DNA of 64,000 nucleotides, taken from positions 186,001 through 250,000 of the forward strand of contig CAZRVN010000002.1 in assembly GCA_964603595.1 (NCBI GenBank), read 5' to 3'. Below are positions 35,001 to 44,179 of the stretch, one piece after another. This stretch comes from JAQVEM01 sp964603595. Lineage in GTDB: Bacteria; Actinomycetota; Humimicrobiia; Humimicrobiales; Humimicrobiaceae. Within the stretch, counting starts at the first letter, position 1; each line of letters opens with the position of its first letter. Below the pieces are notes generated by a model. It was not told where the DNA came from, made no database searches, and worked only from the letters and a program-made list of their open reading frames with translations. The position numbers and the translations under genes are program-made.

Positions 35001-35927
35001 GAACAACATCAGATGAATGTTAACCTGGCAGGGGTGCAGGCAAAATCTCATGACCGCCCCGGCCCATCATATAAACTTTCTTTCAGGCCATATGATACTC
35101 CATTGGAGCTTTTAAAAAAATCAGGAAAACCGAAAGTTGCCATTATCAGGGAGGAAGGCAGCAATGGTGACAGGGAAATGACTTCGGCATTTTTTGCCGC
35201 AGGGTTTGAGCCCTGGGATGTTACCATTACTGATTTGCTTGACGGCAGGGTAGATCTTGATAAATTCAGGGGAGCTGTATTTGTAGGAGGATTTTCTTAT
35301 GCTGATGTTCTGGACAGTGCTAAAGGGTGGGCTGGTATTGTAAAGTTCAGCACGGAGTTGAAAAAAATGTTTGATGCATTTTACAGGAGAAAAAATACAT
35401 TCTCTTTGGGGGTTTGCAATGGTTGCCAGCTTATGACTCTTCTGGGGTGGGTGCCCTGGGAAGGGATACCGGAAAAAGGACAACCAAGATTTATCAGCAA
35501 TCCTTCAGGACGGTTTGAATCACGGTGGGTATCTGTAAAGATACTAAAAAGTCCCTCTATAATGCTAAAAGGCATGGAGGATTCAATTCTGGGAATATGG
35601 ATAGCGCACAGGGAAGGCCACCTGTATTGCCCTGATCCTGAAATATTGTCAGAGGTATCTAAGAGGGGCCTTGCCCCAATAATTTATGTGGATGATAGAG
35701 GAAGGCCTGCGGAGAAATATCCTTTTAATCCAAATGGTTCTCCATCAGGATTTACTGCATTATGTTCACCTGATGGCAGGCATCTTGCCATGATGCCTCA
35801 TCCCGAGAGAACATTTTTACCCTGGCAGTGGCCATGGGTGCCTGGGAGCTGGGAATCAGATTTAGAAGTTTCTCCGTGGCTTAAGATGTTTCAAAATGCC
35901 AGGGAGTGGTGTGAAAAAAGCAGTTAA
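32067..35927 (+). CDS. purL: Phosphoribosylformylglycinamidine synthase, long form (PurL-PurQ fusion)
   Basis: ATP-dependent conversion of FGAR to FGAM using glutamine ammonia, fourth step of purine synthesis. The 1286 residues make the single-chain form with its own glutaminase: an N-terminal PurS-like domain (1-150), linker, NSEHSRHWFFKG, TETHNFP and GTGGRIRD of the AIRS-type domains, DGGKDSLSM and HDRSDGGL in the second half, and the C-terminal class I glutaminase with nucleophile C in GVCNGCQLMTLLGW and MPHPERTF. Bacillus-type cells use separate purL, purQ and purS; the long form is typical of proteobacteria and some anaerobes. Confidence 0.96.
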   Translation: MIQRFYRLIDKNFEYCYYIETSEPLSISELKILKWLIAETFEPEKFGKESLSGNRHKKVIEIGPRLNFETAFSTNAVAICCSCGLIKVTRFERSRCYLIPRDADSSEFLSKNHDRMTECVYQKPLDNFEIGIKPEGVYLIPLIKEKKGEEGKFDDSQGQGIDALKNFNRKLGLGMDEWDISFYHNLFVNVIKRNPTNVECFQLGQSNSEHSRHWFFKGKLVIDGVTAPEALMEIIKEPLEANPSNSLIAFKDNSSGIVGFKISTIIPERPGICSPFRESELTYHLIFTAETHNFPCGVAPFPGAETGTGGRIRDVQAAGRGGLVVAGTAGYCTGNLNIPGYLIPGENAEFDYPSNLAYPLKILIDESNGASDYGNKFGEPVIQGFTRSFGLRLPSGKRREWVKPVMFTGGIGQINDCHIKKNTPEKGMKIVQVGGPAYRIGIGGGAASSMVQGENREELDFNAVQRGNAQMEQKMNRVVRACIEMGEHNPIMSIHDQGAGGPCNVLTELVEPAGGRIDIRKIQVGDKTMSVLEIWGAEYQERNAFLIKTERIDEFRTICSREKVNCEVLGEITGDGRIVVHDSWSNSSPVDLNLNEILSNIPQKTFKLKSIKQKLKPLELPSDLSIEDLLKLIFKLPSVGSKGFLVRKVDRSVTGLIARQQCCGPLQLPVSDVSVIAQSHFGLTGAAISIGEQPVKVMVDPAAGARMAVGEALTNMVWALISGLKYIKCSVNWMWAAKLPGGGSALHKAAVSIRKIMKEIGIAADGGKDSLSMAAQVGSETVKAPDQVVISAYSSMPDITRVITPDIKKPGESRLIFVDLAAGKNRLGGSALAQVLGQVGNSSPDVENTSLLAEAFRAVQELIKKNLILAGHDRSDGGLITTLTEMALSGNCGVEIKITGKVEIIPWLFSEELGLVIEYLPFNEDKITSILNKSDIPFIVMGSTRKERRLRIYNGKKIELDAGIPELLNWWESTSDELEQHQMNVNLAGVQAKSHDRPGPSYKLSFRPYDTPLELLKKSGKPKVAIIREEGSNGDREMTSAFFAAGFEPWDVTITDLLDGRVDLDKFRGAVFVGGFSYADVLDSAKGWAGIVKFSTELKKMFDAFYRRKNTFSLGVCNGCQLMTLLGWVPWEGIPEKGQPRFISNPSGRFESRWVSVKILKSPSIMLKGMEDSILGIWIAHREGHLYCPDPEILSEVSKRGLAPIIYVDDRGRPAEKYPFNPNGSPSGFTALCSPDGRHLAMMPHPERTFLPWQWPWVPGSWESDLEVSPWLKMFQNAREWCEKSS

Positions 35928-36010
35928 TTTTTATTAAAAATAGTTTATTTATTTTAGGATTTTATTTGTTATAATAGCTTTGTTTGCTTGGCTAAAAGAA
36001 GGTTTTTAAA

Positions 36011-37453
36011 TTGACAAATAATATTATGCCGGATAAAAAGCTTAATGAGAGCTGCGGGGTATTTGGTATATACGCACCCGGCAAAAAAGTATCGGAAATT
36101 ATATTTTATGGTCTTCAGGCATTGCAGCACAGGGGGCAGGAGAGTGCCGGTATAGCTGTATCAGACAGGGAAGATATCTTAATATTTAAAGATTTAGGTC
36201 TTGTATCACAGGTTTTTAATAAGCAAAATATTGCACCTCTTCTGGGAGATATCGGTATAGGTCATACCCGTTATTCAACCAGGGGGATGAATATATGGAA
36301 GAATTCGCAGCCGCTGTATAGAATGTTTAGAAATGAAAGTTTTGCCATAGCTCATAATGGAAATTTGATTAATGTAAAGCAAATTAGAAAAGAGCAGATT
36401 GAAAAAGGAATCAGGTTTGAAACTACTACAGATACAGAGGTTATAGCATCTCTTATAGAGAGCTCTGATAAGGAAACCATAGAAGGTGCAATTAAAGAAG
36501 CTATTAGCCAAATAAAGGGCTCCTATTCATTGCTTATATTAACGAAGGATAAGATTTTTGGAGTCAGGGATCCATATGGGTTCAGGCCGATGGTACTTGG
36601 CAGTCTGGATGGTAATTACATAATAGCTTCAGAAACCTGCGCACTGGATATAATTGATGCAAAATTTATAAGGGAAATTGACCCGGGTGAAACAGTGATA
36701 CTGGATAAGGACGGAATTCGCTCGCAGATGATGCTCCCGGTGGATAGAGTTTCAATGTGCGTTTTTGAACTTATTTATTTCGCAAGACCTGACAGCTATA
36801 TACACAATAAAAATATGTTTCAGGTAAGACACAGGATGGGCCAGCAGCTGGCGAAGGAATCTCCCGCTGATGCAGATATTGTTATCTCTGTGCCTGATTC
36901 TGGAACCTCTGCTGCGATAGGTTATTCTGCAGAGTCAAAAATTCCGTATGCAGAAGGTTTTATTAAAAATAGGTATATAGGAAGAACATTTATACAGCCG
37001 GTGCAGGAAACAAGAGAGATAGGGGTAAAGCTTAAACTAAATCCGTTAAAAGAAGTTATAAAGGGAAAAAGACTGGTGGTAGTGGATGACTCAATTGTAA
37101 GGGGCAATACTTCCAGGAAGATAATAAAGATGTTATATAATGCGGGTGCAAAGGAAGTGCACATGAGGATTAGTTCACCTCCTCTGCTGCATCCTTGTTA
37201 CTATGGTATAGATATGGCTACAGAAAAAGAATTTATGGCAAGCCATAAGACATTAGAGGACATAAGAAAATCATTGAAAGTAGATAGCGTCAGGTACCTT
37301 TCCATAGATGGTCTTATTGAAGCAATAGGGGAATCAAAAGATAAATTTTGTTTTGCATGTTTTAATGGTGATTACCCGGTTCCTATCCCGGATAGTATTA
37401 AGTTTGATAAATATTCGATAGATAGAGAGGATAGAATATCCTCTAATGTTTGA
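36011..37453 (+). CDS. purF: Amidophosphoribosyltransferase
   Basis: First committed step of purine synthesis, PRPP to phosphoribosylamine. TTG 36011 has AGAAGG 8 bases before; ATG 36026 is the alternative and both leave a short propeptide before catalytic C15 (NESCGVFGIY). The glutaminase half shows ALQHRGQESAGIA and GHTRYSTRG; the PRPP loop is VVVDDSIVRGNTSR. Cysteines near HPCYYGID and KFCFACFNGD match the Fe-S ligands of the Bacillus-type enzyme, so it should be oxygen-sensitive. A TATAAT at 35970 may be a -10 of a local promoter. Stop overlaps purM by 8 bases. Confidence 0.95.
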   Translation: MTNNIMPDKKLNESCGVFGIYAPGKKVSEIIFYGLQALQHRGQESAGIAVSDREDILIFKDLGLVSQVFNKQNIAPLLGDIGIGHTRYSTRGMNIWKNSQPLYRMFRNESFAIAHNGNLINVKQIRKEQIEKGIRFETTTDTEVIASLIESSDKETIEGAIKEAISQIKGSYSLLILTKDKIFGVRDPYGFRPMVLGSLDGNYIIASETCALDIIDAKFIREIDPGETVILDKDGIRSQMMLPVDRVSMCVFELIYFARPDSYIHNKNMFQVRHRMGQQLAKESPADADIVISVPDSGTSAAIGYSAESKIPYAEGFIKNRYIGRTFIQPVQETREIGVKLKLNPLKEVIKGKRLVVVDDSIVRGNTSRKIIKMLYNAGAKEVHMRISSPPLLHPCYYGIDMATEKEFMASHKTLEDIRKSLKVDSVRYLSIDGLIEAIGESKDKFCFACFNGDYPVPIPDSIKFDKYSIDREDRISSNV

Positions 37454-38513
37454 TAAAAATAAAATGAAAAAAAGTAAAGGGTATTCATATAGTTCTGCAG
37501 GAGTAGACATAGATAAAGCTTCAGATGTTCTTGGCCAGCTCAAGAAAACAATAACTTCAACCTTCTCAAATAACGTGCTTGGTGACCTGTCTTCCTTTTC
37601 AGGCCTTTTTCAGCTTGACCTGGGTAGTTATAAAAACCCTGTCCTTTCATCTTCAACTGATGGTGTGGGAACAAAAATAATGCTGGCAAAAAAATTAAAT
37701 AATTATAGAGATATAGGACAGGATGCGGTAGCAATGTGTATAAATGATATAATCTGCTGTGGGGCAAAGCCTCTTTTTTTCCTTGACTATATCTCCTGTG
37801 AAAAGATAGATGAAGAGAAAATAAAAACGATAATTGAATCTATTTCTAAAAGCTGTATTTATTGTAATACTGTTCTTATAGGGGGAGAAACTGCTGAACA
37901 CCCCGGTATGAGCGCCAGGGATGATATAGATATTGCCGGATTCGCAGTAGGAATTGTGGAGAAAGAAGCTGTTATAAATCCTTCTCTGGTAGAAGAAGGA
38001 GATATGATAGCCGGTATATCATCTTCGGGTATTCATAGTAACGGGTTTTCCCTTATAAGGAAGTTAATAGAAGATAAAGAAATAGACATTAACAGAAAAT
38101 ATAAATGGACAGGCGGCATGTCACTCGGGAATTTTATTCTAACGCCTACCAGACTGTATTCAAGGATAATAAATAAAATGACTGAAAATGGAGTTAAAAT
38201 ACATGGAATTGCTCATATTACCGGCGGGGGATTTTATGAAAATATAAATAGAATAATCCCCGGAGATATGGATGCTTTAATAAAGGAAGGAAGATGGAGG
38301 ATTCCGGAAATTTTTGATTTTTTCCAGGAGCTGGGTGATATTAGTAAAAAAGAAATGTTCAGGGTATTTAATATGGGTATTGGAATTGTTATAATTATGC
38401 CCCCCGGCCAGTTTAACAGAGCAAAAGATATTGCAGGAGAGATGAAAGAAGATATTTATAATATAGGTACTATTGTAAAGGGCAAAGGGAAAGTAATAAT
38501 AAAAAGAGATTAG
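37446..38513 (+). CDS. purM: Phosphoribosylformylglycinamidine cyclo-ligase (AIR synthase)
   Basis: ATP-dependent ring closure of FGAM to AIR. Begins MFDKNKMKKSKG then SYSSAGVDIDKA and DGVGTKIMLA (residues 60-70), CINDIICCGAKPLFFLDY, GGETAEHPGM and GISSSGIHSNGFSL, IAHITGGGFYENINRII. 355 residues is normal. Starts inside the end of purF and ends exactly one base before the purN ATG, so translation is coupled. Confidence 0.96.
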   Translation: MFDKNKMKKSKGYSYSSAGVDIDKASDVLGQLKKTITSTFSNNVLGDLSSFSGLFQLDLGSYKNPVLSSSTDGVGTKIMLAKKLNNYRDIGQDAVAMCINDIICCGAKPLFFLDYISCEKIDEEKIKTIIESISKSCIYCNTVLIGGETAEHPGMSARDDIDIAGFAVGIVEKEAVINPSLVEEGDMIAGISSSGIHSNGFSLIRKLIEDKEIDINRKYKWTGGMSLGNFILTPTRLYSRIINKMTENGVKIHGIAHITGGGFYENINRIIPGDMDALIKEGRWRIPEIFDFFQELGDISKKEMFRVFNMGIGIVIIMPPGQFNRAKDIAGEMKEDIYNIGTIVKGKGKVIIKRD

Positions 38514-39149
38514 ATGCATACAAGAAAAAGAATAGCAGTATTGGCTTCAGGTTTTGGGTCAAATCTGCAGGCAATTATAGATTACACTAAAAGTAATGAT
38601 TTAAACGGTGATATAGTTCTTGTGTTTTCCAATAATGAACATGCCCGTGCTCTGGACAGGGCAAAGGAAAATAACATTAAAGCTATCTTCATGGACTCTT
38701 CAGAGTACAGTGACAGGAAACAGTATGATACAAAAACTATAGAACTTCTGGAAAGGGAGAAAATCGACCTTATAGTCCTGGCAGGATACATGCTTGTATT
38801 AAGCAGGGAATTTGTTTGTAAATTTAAAAATAAAATTATAAATATTCATCCTGCCCTACTGCCTTCATTTAAAGGTACTCATGGTATAAAAGATGCTTTT
38901 GACTATGGCGTAAAAGTGACAGGAGTTACAGTACATTTTGTTGAAGAAGAGCTTGATAGCGGGCCGATAATAATTCAGAAAGCAGTGATTGTTGACCAGG
39001 GTGATAGTGTAGAAGAGCTGGAGAGCAAAATACACAGGGTAGAGCATCAAATTTATCCACTGGCAGTAAAATATTTTTGCGAGGATAGACTTGAAATAGA
39101 TGGGAGGAAAGCAAGAATTTTAGACAAAGAAAAGATAGATGGGGAGTAA
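38514..39149 (+). CDS. purN: Phosphoribosylglycinamide formyltransferase
   Basis: Transfers a formyl group from 10-formyl-THF to GAR, third step of the pathway. 211 residues with RIAVLASGFGSNLQAI at the N-terminus, the catalytic triad region NIHPALLPSFKG (Asn, His) and HFVEEELDSGPII (Asp). Follows purM with no gap and precedes purH by 2 bases. Confidence 0.96.
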   Translation: MHTRKRIAVLASGFGSNLQAIIDYTKSNDLNGDIVLVFSNNEHARALDRAKENNIKAIFMDSSEYSDRKQYDTKTIELLEREKIDLIVLAGYMLVLSREFVCKFKNKIINIHPALLPSFKGTHGIKDAFDYGVKVTGVTVHFVEEELDSGPIIIQKAVIVDQGDSVEELESKIHRVEHQIYPLAVKYFCEDRLEIDGRKARILDKEKIDGE

Positions 39150-39151
39150 AA

Positions 39152-40828
39152 ATGAAAGTAAAAATAAAAAGAGCTTTAATCAGTGTTTCCAATAAAGAAG
39201 GAATTGTTGATTTTGCAAAATCGCTCCAGGAAGCAGAAGTGGAAATTATTTCAACAGGAGGAACTTTCAGGAAACTTGAGGAAGCAGGGATAAAAGTAAA
39301 GAAAGTGGAAGAATTTACTGGCTCACCTGAAATGTTAAATGGGAGGGTAAAAACTCTTCATCCTTATATTCATGGGGGGATACTGGCTGACCGCAGTAAT
39401 GAGAAACATATGAGCGAGATTTCTTCTTTAAATATAAAGTTAATAGATATGGTAGTGGTAAACCTGTATCCATTCAGGGAAACTATTTCAAAAGCTGATG
39501 TTACAATTGAAGAAGCTATAGAAAATATTGATATTGGTGGGCCTACCATGATCAGGAGCGCTGCTAAGAATTATAAAGGAGTGGCAGTTGTAGTTGACCC
39601 TGAAGATTACAAAAAAATAGGGCAGGAAATTAAGGATAATGAAGGGCAAATCAGCGCTGATACACTTTTCAGGCTGGCAGTAAAAGCTTTCCAGCATACC
39701 TGTGAGTACGATAGTGTGATATTCAATTACCTTAAAAATAAGACCCGGGATTTTAGTAATTCAAATATATCGGTAAGGGATTACCTGAATCTAGAAAGTG
39801 GAAGCCCGGCAGGAAAGGGGCTCGACAGTATGAGAAATGGAAAAGGTGATTTTAAAGATAGTCTGAACCTGGACCTTGTTAAAATACAGAATCTAAGATA
39901 TGGTGAAAATCCCCATCAGAGAGCTTCCTATTATAAATTTCCCAGCAGCGGTCCGGAAAATTTTACAGGCGCAGAGCAGCTTCAGGGAAAGGAACTATCC
40001 TATAATAATATTTTGGATGGGAATGCGGCATTTGGGATTGTCAGGGAATTTTCTTCAACCTGTGTTGTAGTAATGAAGCATAGCAATCCCTGTGGAGCTG
40101 CAATTAGGGATTCTGTTGAAGAAGCTTACAGAAAAGCATACCAGTGTGACCCTGTTTCAGCTTTTGGAAGCATTGTTGCAAGTAATAAAAAATGGACGGC
40201 AGAGGCAGCAGAATTTTTAATGGATAAATATGTAGAGGTTCTAATAGCACCTGATTTTGACGAGGAAGCTATTAAGATTTTAGCAGGGAAACAAAAATTA
40301 AGGGTACTTAAGATAGATTTAGAGCTGGATGATTATCTAAATAATTTAAATTCGGATGATTTTAAATCCGAGAAGGTAGATATTAGAAGTGTTGACGGCG
40401 GAGCACTTATACAGGACTTTGATGTTGATATAGATAGCAGGGGAAATATGAAAGTAGTTACTGAAACCAGCCCCGAGCCCGGACAGTGGGACGACATTTT
40501 GTTTGGATGGCAGATAGTAAAAAACGTTAAGTCAAATGCAATTGTTCTGGCTCTGGATAAAAGCACCGTGGGGGTTGGTGCAGGGCAGATGAGCAGGATT
40601 GATTCAGCAGAAATAGCAATTAAAAAGTCAAACGGGAGATGCAGGGGTTCAATTCTAGCTTCAGATGCCTTTTTCCCATTTGCAGACGTAGTTGATCTTG
40701 CTGCTAAAAATGGTATAAAGGCAATTATACAACCCGGCGGGTCAATAAGGGATAAAGAAGTTATAGATAGCTGCAATAAAAATAAGATTCCGATGATTTT
40801 TACAGGAAAGAGACATTTCAGACACTAA
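39152..40828 (+). CDS. purH: Bifunctional AICAR transformylase / IMP cyclohydrolase
   Basis: Performs the last two steps to IMP. N-terminal MGS-like cyclohydrolase domain: ALISVSNKEGIVDFAK, ISTGGTFRKL, EMLNGRVKTLHPYIHGGIL, and GGPTMIRSAAKN. C-terminal transformylase: LRYGENPHQRASYY, KHSNPCGAA (catalytic Lys-His), RSVDGGALIQDFD, GAGQMSRIDSAEIA. 558 residues is slightly longer than typical 510-530, by an insert before the FGENPHQ-type motif (DSMRNGKGDFKDSL). Last gene of the purine operon; no obvious terminator follows. Confidence 0.96.
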   Translation: MKVKIKRALISVSNKEGIVDFAKSLQEAEVEIISTGGTFRKLEEAGIKVKKVEEFTGSPEMLNGRVKTLHPYIHGGILADRSNEKHMSEISSLNIKLIDMVVVNLYPFRETISKADVTIEEAIENIDIGGPTMIRSAAKNYKGVAVVVDPEDYKKIGQEIKDNEGQISADTLFRLAVKAFQHTCEYDSVIFNYLKNKTRDFSNSNISVRDYLNLESGSPAGKGLDSMRNGKGDFKDSLNLDLVKIQNLRYGENPHQRASYYKFPSSGPENFTGAEQLQGKELSYNNILDGNAAFGIVREFSSTCVVVMKHSNPCGAAIRDSVEEAYRKAYQCDPVSAFGSIVASNKKWTAEAAEFLMDKYVEVLIAPDFDEEAIKILAGKQKLRVLKIDLELDDYLNNLNSDDFKSEKVDIRSVDGGALIQDFDVDIDSRGNMKVVTETSPEPGQWDDILFGWQIVKNVKSNAIVLALDKSTVGVGAGQMSRIDSAEIAIKKSNGRCRGSILASDAFFPFADVVDLAAKNGIKAIIQPGGSIRDKEVIDSCNKNKIPMIFTGKRHFRH

Positions 40829-41056
40829 AAGTTTAAATTGTCTCAGGTGGGCCTTTTGGTATTGACGAGTTTTTTAAGATATGGCAGTACCAGTAAAAGA
40901 AGAAAGTAAGAATAATATATAGTTAAATTAAAAACTCTCCCCGGAATAAAAGACAATGTTAAAATAATTTATTGTATATCAGAAGTAGGATTAAAATCCG
41001 GGGGCTTCTTCATGGTCAGTTCTTCGGCGGGTTCCTTCATACTTTTACTTTTTATA

Positions 41057-43429
41057 TTATTTTTTTTTGAAAGGATATTTCTCAAGAGTATGCTTTATAA
41101 CATCATCAATATTCTCTACAAACTCGAGCTTTAATCCTTTTAATATATTTGCAGGTATTTCTTCAAGGTCCTTTTTATTTTTTTCAGGCAGTACAACTTT
41201 TTTAAGTCCTGCTCTTTTTGCTGCAAGAAGCTTTTCCTTGAGCCCTCCTACAGGGAGTACCCTGCCTCTTAAAGTTATCTCTCCGGTCATGCCGACATCT
41301 CTAAGTACAGGTATTCCCGTAAATGCTGATACAAGCGAAGAAGTTATCGATATACCTGCTGATGGGCCGTCTTTGGGGACTGCTCCTGCAGGGACATGAA
41401 TATGTATATCTGATTTATCAAATAACTCTTCTTTTATTCCAAAGATTTTTGCCTTTGAATGTATATAACTTATGGCAGCTTTTGCAGATTCCTGCATTAC
41501 ATCACCCAGTTTTCCGGTAAGTATTAATTTTCCGCTACCTTTGTAATAAGTGGATTCAATAAGTAATATATCACCACCAACAGGGGTGTAAGCAAGGCCT
41601 GTTGCAACTCCTACATTATTTTTTTCTTCTATTTCACTGGGTAAAACCTTTGAAACGCCCAGATACTTTCTTACTTTTTCAGCAGTTATTTTCCTGGGGT
41701 ATTCTTTCTTTTCAACTATTTCCCTTGCAACTTTTTTGCAGATATTTGCTATTTCGCGCTCCAGGTTCCTTACCCCGGCTTCTCTGGTGTATTCTTCAAT
41801 TATTGTTGAGATGGCATCCTCTTTAAATTCAGTATGATATTTTTCTATTCCCTGCTCTTTTAACTGTTTTGGAATAAGGAATTTTTTAGCTATATGAACC
41901 TTCTCTTCAGAGCTATAGCCTGGTATTTCAATAATCTCCATTCGATCCCTGAGTGCCGGATGGATTGTGTCCAGTATATTTGCTGTAGTTATAAACATTA
42001 CATTTGAGAGGTCAAACGGCACTTCAAGGTAATGGTCCCTGAAAGAGTTGTTTTGTTCCGGGTCAAGCACTTCAAGAAGCGCAGATGAGGGATCACCTCT
42101 ATAATCAGCACCAACTTTATCAACCTCATCCAGCATGAATACAGGATTATTTGTACCTGCCTGGTTAAGCCCCTGAAGGATTCTGCCCGGGAGTGCTCCT
42201 ACATAGGTTCTTCTATGTCCCCGGATTTCGGCCTCATCTCTTATTCCGCCAATTGACATTCTTATAAATTTTCTTCCAAGTGATTTGGCTATAGACTGCC
42301 CAAGGGAAGTTTTACCAACGCCTGGAGGACCAACGAAGCAGAGTATGGGACCTTTGGTTGTTTTACCTTTTAATTTTCTTACTGCAAGATAGTCAAGTAT
42401 ATGAGTTTTAACTTTTTCAAGGTCATAATGGTCGCCGTCAAGTATTTTCTTTGCTTTTTTCAGGTCAAGTATGTCTTTAGTCTTTTCAGACCATGGAACA
42501 TCCAGCATCCATTCAACATAGGTTCTTATATAAGAATGTTCGGGAGACATGCTGGGTATGTTCTCCAGTCTCTGTATTTCTTTTTTAACTTTATCCATTG
42601 CTTCTTTTGGCAATTTTTTCCTGTTTAATTTCTTTTCCAGGTCTTTAGTAAGTGCAATGGATTCATCATATTCACCCAGCTCATCTTTAATTGCTTTTAA
42701 CTGCTGGCGTAGATAATACTCCCTTTGAGTTTTACCTACTTCTTTCTGGACTTTATCCCTTATCTGGGAATGAACTTCAAATTTATTAAGCTCCTCACCC
42801 AGAAAATCAGATAATTTTATTAACCTCTTTTTCAGGTCATTTTCTTCCAGTATCTTTTGCTTCTGACTTGTGCTTGAAAGTAAATATGAAGCAAACAAAT
42901 CAGCCTGAATTTCAGTTTTGGAAATATTGGTTGCCGCTACTACAAATGCAGTGGGCAGTGGGATACCCAGCTGAATGAATTTTTCCACCTGCATTTTAAT
43001 AGTGGTATTAAGTTTTTCTGTCTCTTCATCCTCAACAAACGGTATCTCCTTAATCCTTTCAGTTGCTACTCTGAAATATGGTTCTGTTTGTATGTAATAT
43101 TTTATTTTTATTCTGGAGATGCCTTCAACAATACACTTAATCTCATTCTCCGATACATTCGCCAGCTGTTTTATAGCGCATATAGTCCCAACATCATATA
43201 GATCTTCTTTTTTCACATCTTCTTTGTTTTCTTCTTTTTGGGCTACAACCACTATAACTTTATATTCATCACTTGCCTTTCTAATTGCTTCAAGTGATTT
43301 TTTCCTGCCTACAATTAATGGTGTCGCCAGAAAAGGGAAGACCACGCTATTTTTTAACGAAAGGAGAGGAAGCTCCTCCGGTATTTTTGTTTTAGCTTTT
43401 TTGTATTCGTAACTTTTTCCTTCTGTCAT
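41057..43429 (-). CDS. lon: ATP-dependent protease La (Lon)
   Basis: 790-residue AAA+ serine protease that degrades damaged and regulatory proteins in the cytosol. LON N-domain (LPLLSLKNSVVFPFLATPLIVGR), central coiled region, Walker A GPPGVGKT, Walker B VFMLDEVDK, sensor region, and protease domain with Ser-Lys dyad (Ser in KDGPSAGISI, Lys in GLKEKLLAAKRAG). Length is normal for bacterial LonA. The promoter lies on the minus strand at 43530-43557. It is convergent with purH. Confidence 0.97.
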   Translation of the reverse strand: MTEGKSYEYKKAKTKIPEELPLLSLKNSVVFPFLATPLIVGRKKSLEAIRKASDEYKVIVVVAQKEENKEDVKKEDLYDVGTICAIKQLANVSENEIKCIVEGISRIKIKYYIQTEPYFRVATERIKEIPFVEDEETEKLNTTIKMQVEKFIQLGIPLPTAFVVAATNISKTEIQADLFASYLLSSTSQKQKILEENDLKKRLIKLSDFLGEELNKFEVHSQIRDKVQKEVGKTQREYYLRQQLKAIKDELGEYDESIALTKDLEKKLNRKKLPKEAMDKVKKEIQRLENIPSMSPEHSYIRTYVEWMLDVPWSEKTKDILDLKKAKKILDGDHYDLEKVKTHILDYLAVRKLKGKTTKGPILCFVGPPGVGKTSLGQSIAKSLGRKFIRMSIGGIRDEAEIRGHRRTYVGALPGRILQGLNQAGTNNPVFMLDEVDKVGADYRGDPSSALLEVLDPEQNNSFRDHYLEVPFDLSNVMFITTANILDTIHPALRDRMEIIEIPGYSSEEKVHIAKKFLIPKQLKEQGIEKYHTEFKEDAISTIIEEYTREAGVRNLEREIANICKKVAREIVEKKEYPRKITAEKVRKYLGVSKVLPSEIEEKNNVGVATGLAYTPVGGDILLIESTYYKGSGKLILTGKLGDVMQESAKAAISYIHSKAKIFGIKEELFDKSDIHIHVPAGAVPKDGPSAGISITSSLVSAFTGIPVLRDVGMTGEITLRGRVLPVGGLKEKLLAAKRAGLKKVVLPEKNKKDLEEIPANILKGLKLEFVENIDDVIKHTLEKYPFKKK

Positions 43430-43526
43430 CAGATTTTCAACTCCTATTTTATTCTTTATATATAAATCAGTATAAAAGTTTTTTTATTTTTATCTATATA
43501 TTATTAAATTATATAGTGTTTATTAT

Positions 43527-43557
43527 TCTATTATAATAATAGAGTCTTGAACATCAA
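43527..43557 (-). promoter_or_regulatory. lon promoter with palindrome over the -10
   Basis: On the minus strand: TTGATG (43557-43552), 16-base spacer, TATAAT (43535-43530), start near 43523 and a leader of about 95 bases to the lon ATG. The 17-base TCTATTATAATAATAGA (43527-43543) is a perfect inverted repeat covering the -10, a possible operator. No CIRCE element is seen. Confidence 0.6.
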
Positions 43558-43727
43558 GCATTTAATATTTTGTATCTTAAATCGTTATTATACTTAGAAA
43601 TTTTTAGCCGGTTCCAGGAAGTTTATAATTTAATAGAAAAAAGAAACTAATTTTATCAGGTATTATGGGGTATTAGCTTAAATCTTTTTAAAATATTGTA
43701 TAAATATAGTAAAAAGAATTTTTTAGA

Positions 43728-44081
43728 TTAATAACCAAGCTCTCTTAATTTTTTATCGTCAAGCCCGAAATAGTGTCCCAATTCATGGAGCACAACTTTC
43801 CTTATATTTCTTTCCAGTTCTTCGTCATTTCTGCTTATTCTCTCCAGTGTTTTTTTATAAATGGTTATTTTATCGGGAAAATTGTATCTTTTCCCAGGTT
43901 TTTTTGTGGAAGGGAGACCCTGGTAAAGACCAAGTGTGTATTTTCCCTGTTTGTTTTTTAAAGTTGAGTTTATCCCCTCATCTTCAATAACAATACCAAG
44001 GTTTTTTATCTTATCTTTAAATTTGGGGGGAAGATTTTCAAGGGTATCCAGTATTATTTCTTCAAACTTCTCTTTATCCAT
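43728..44081 (-). CDS. Small zincin-like metallopeptidase
   Basis: 117-residue member of the metallopeptidase family common in actinobacteria and other anaerobes. The HExxH motif and third ligand are in LHELGHYFGLDDKKLRELGY at the very end. The N-terminal helix is MDKEKFEEIILDTLENLPPKF, and TLGLYQGLP is a conserved middle segment; ITIYKKTLERISR follows. No signal peptide, so cytosolic; physiological substrate unknown. It is divergent from galT. Confidence 0.9.
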   Translation of the reverse strand: MDKEKFEEIILDTLENLPPKFKDKIKNLGIVIEDEGINSTLKNKQGKYTLGLYQGLPSTKKPGKRYNFPDKITIYKKTLERISRNDEELERNIRKVVLHELGHYFGLDDKKLRELGY

Positions 44082-44179
44082 TTTTAAAATTAAAACTTAT
44101 TGTAAGAATGCTATATTTATGCTAAACATAAATTACCATAAAAACGATTATATATGAACAGCCATGGTGGTATTTACAT

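Noticed and set aside
40969..41040. 23-codon minus-strand frame after lon
   Set aside because: No ribosome site and no family match.
43546..43558. CTTGA-N3-TCAAG near the lon promoter as a HAIR (HspR) box
   Set aside because: Arms are too short and spacing differs from CTTGAGT-N7-ACTCAAG; no CIRCE is present either.
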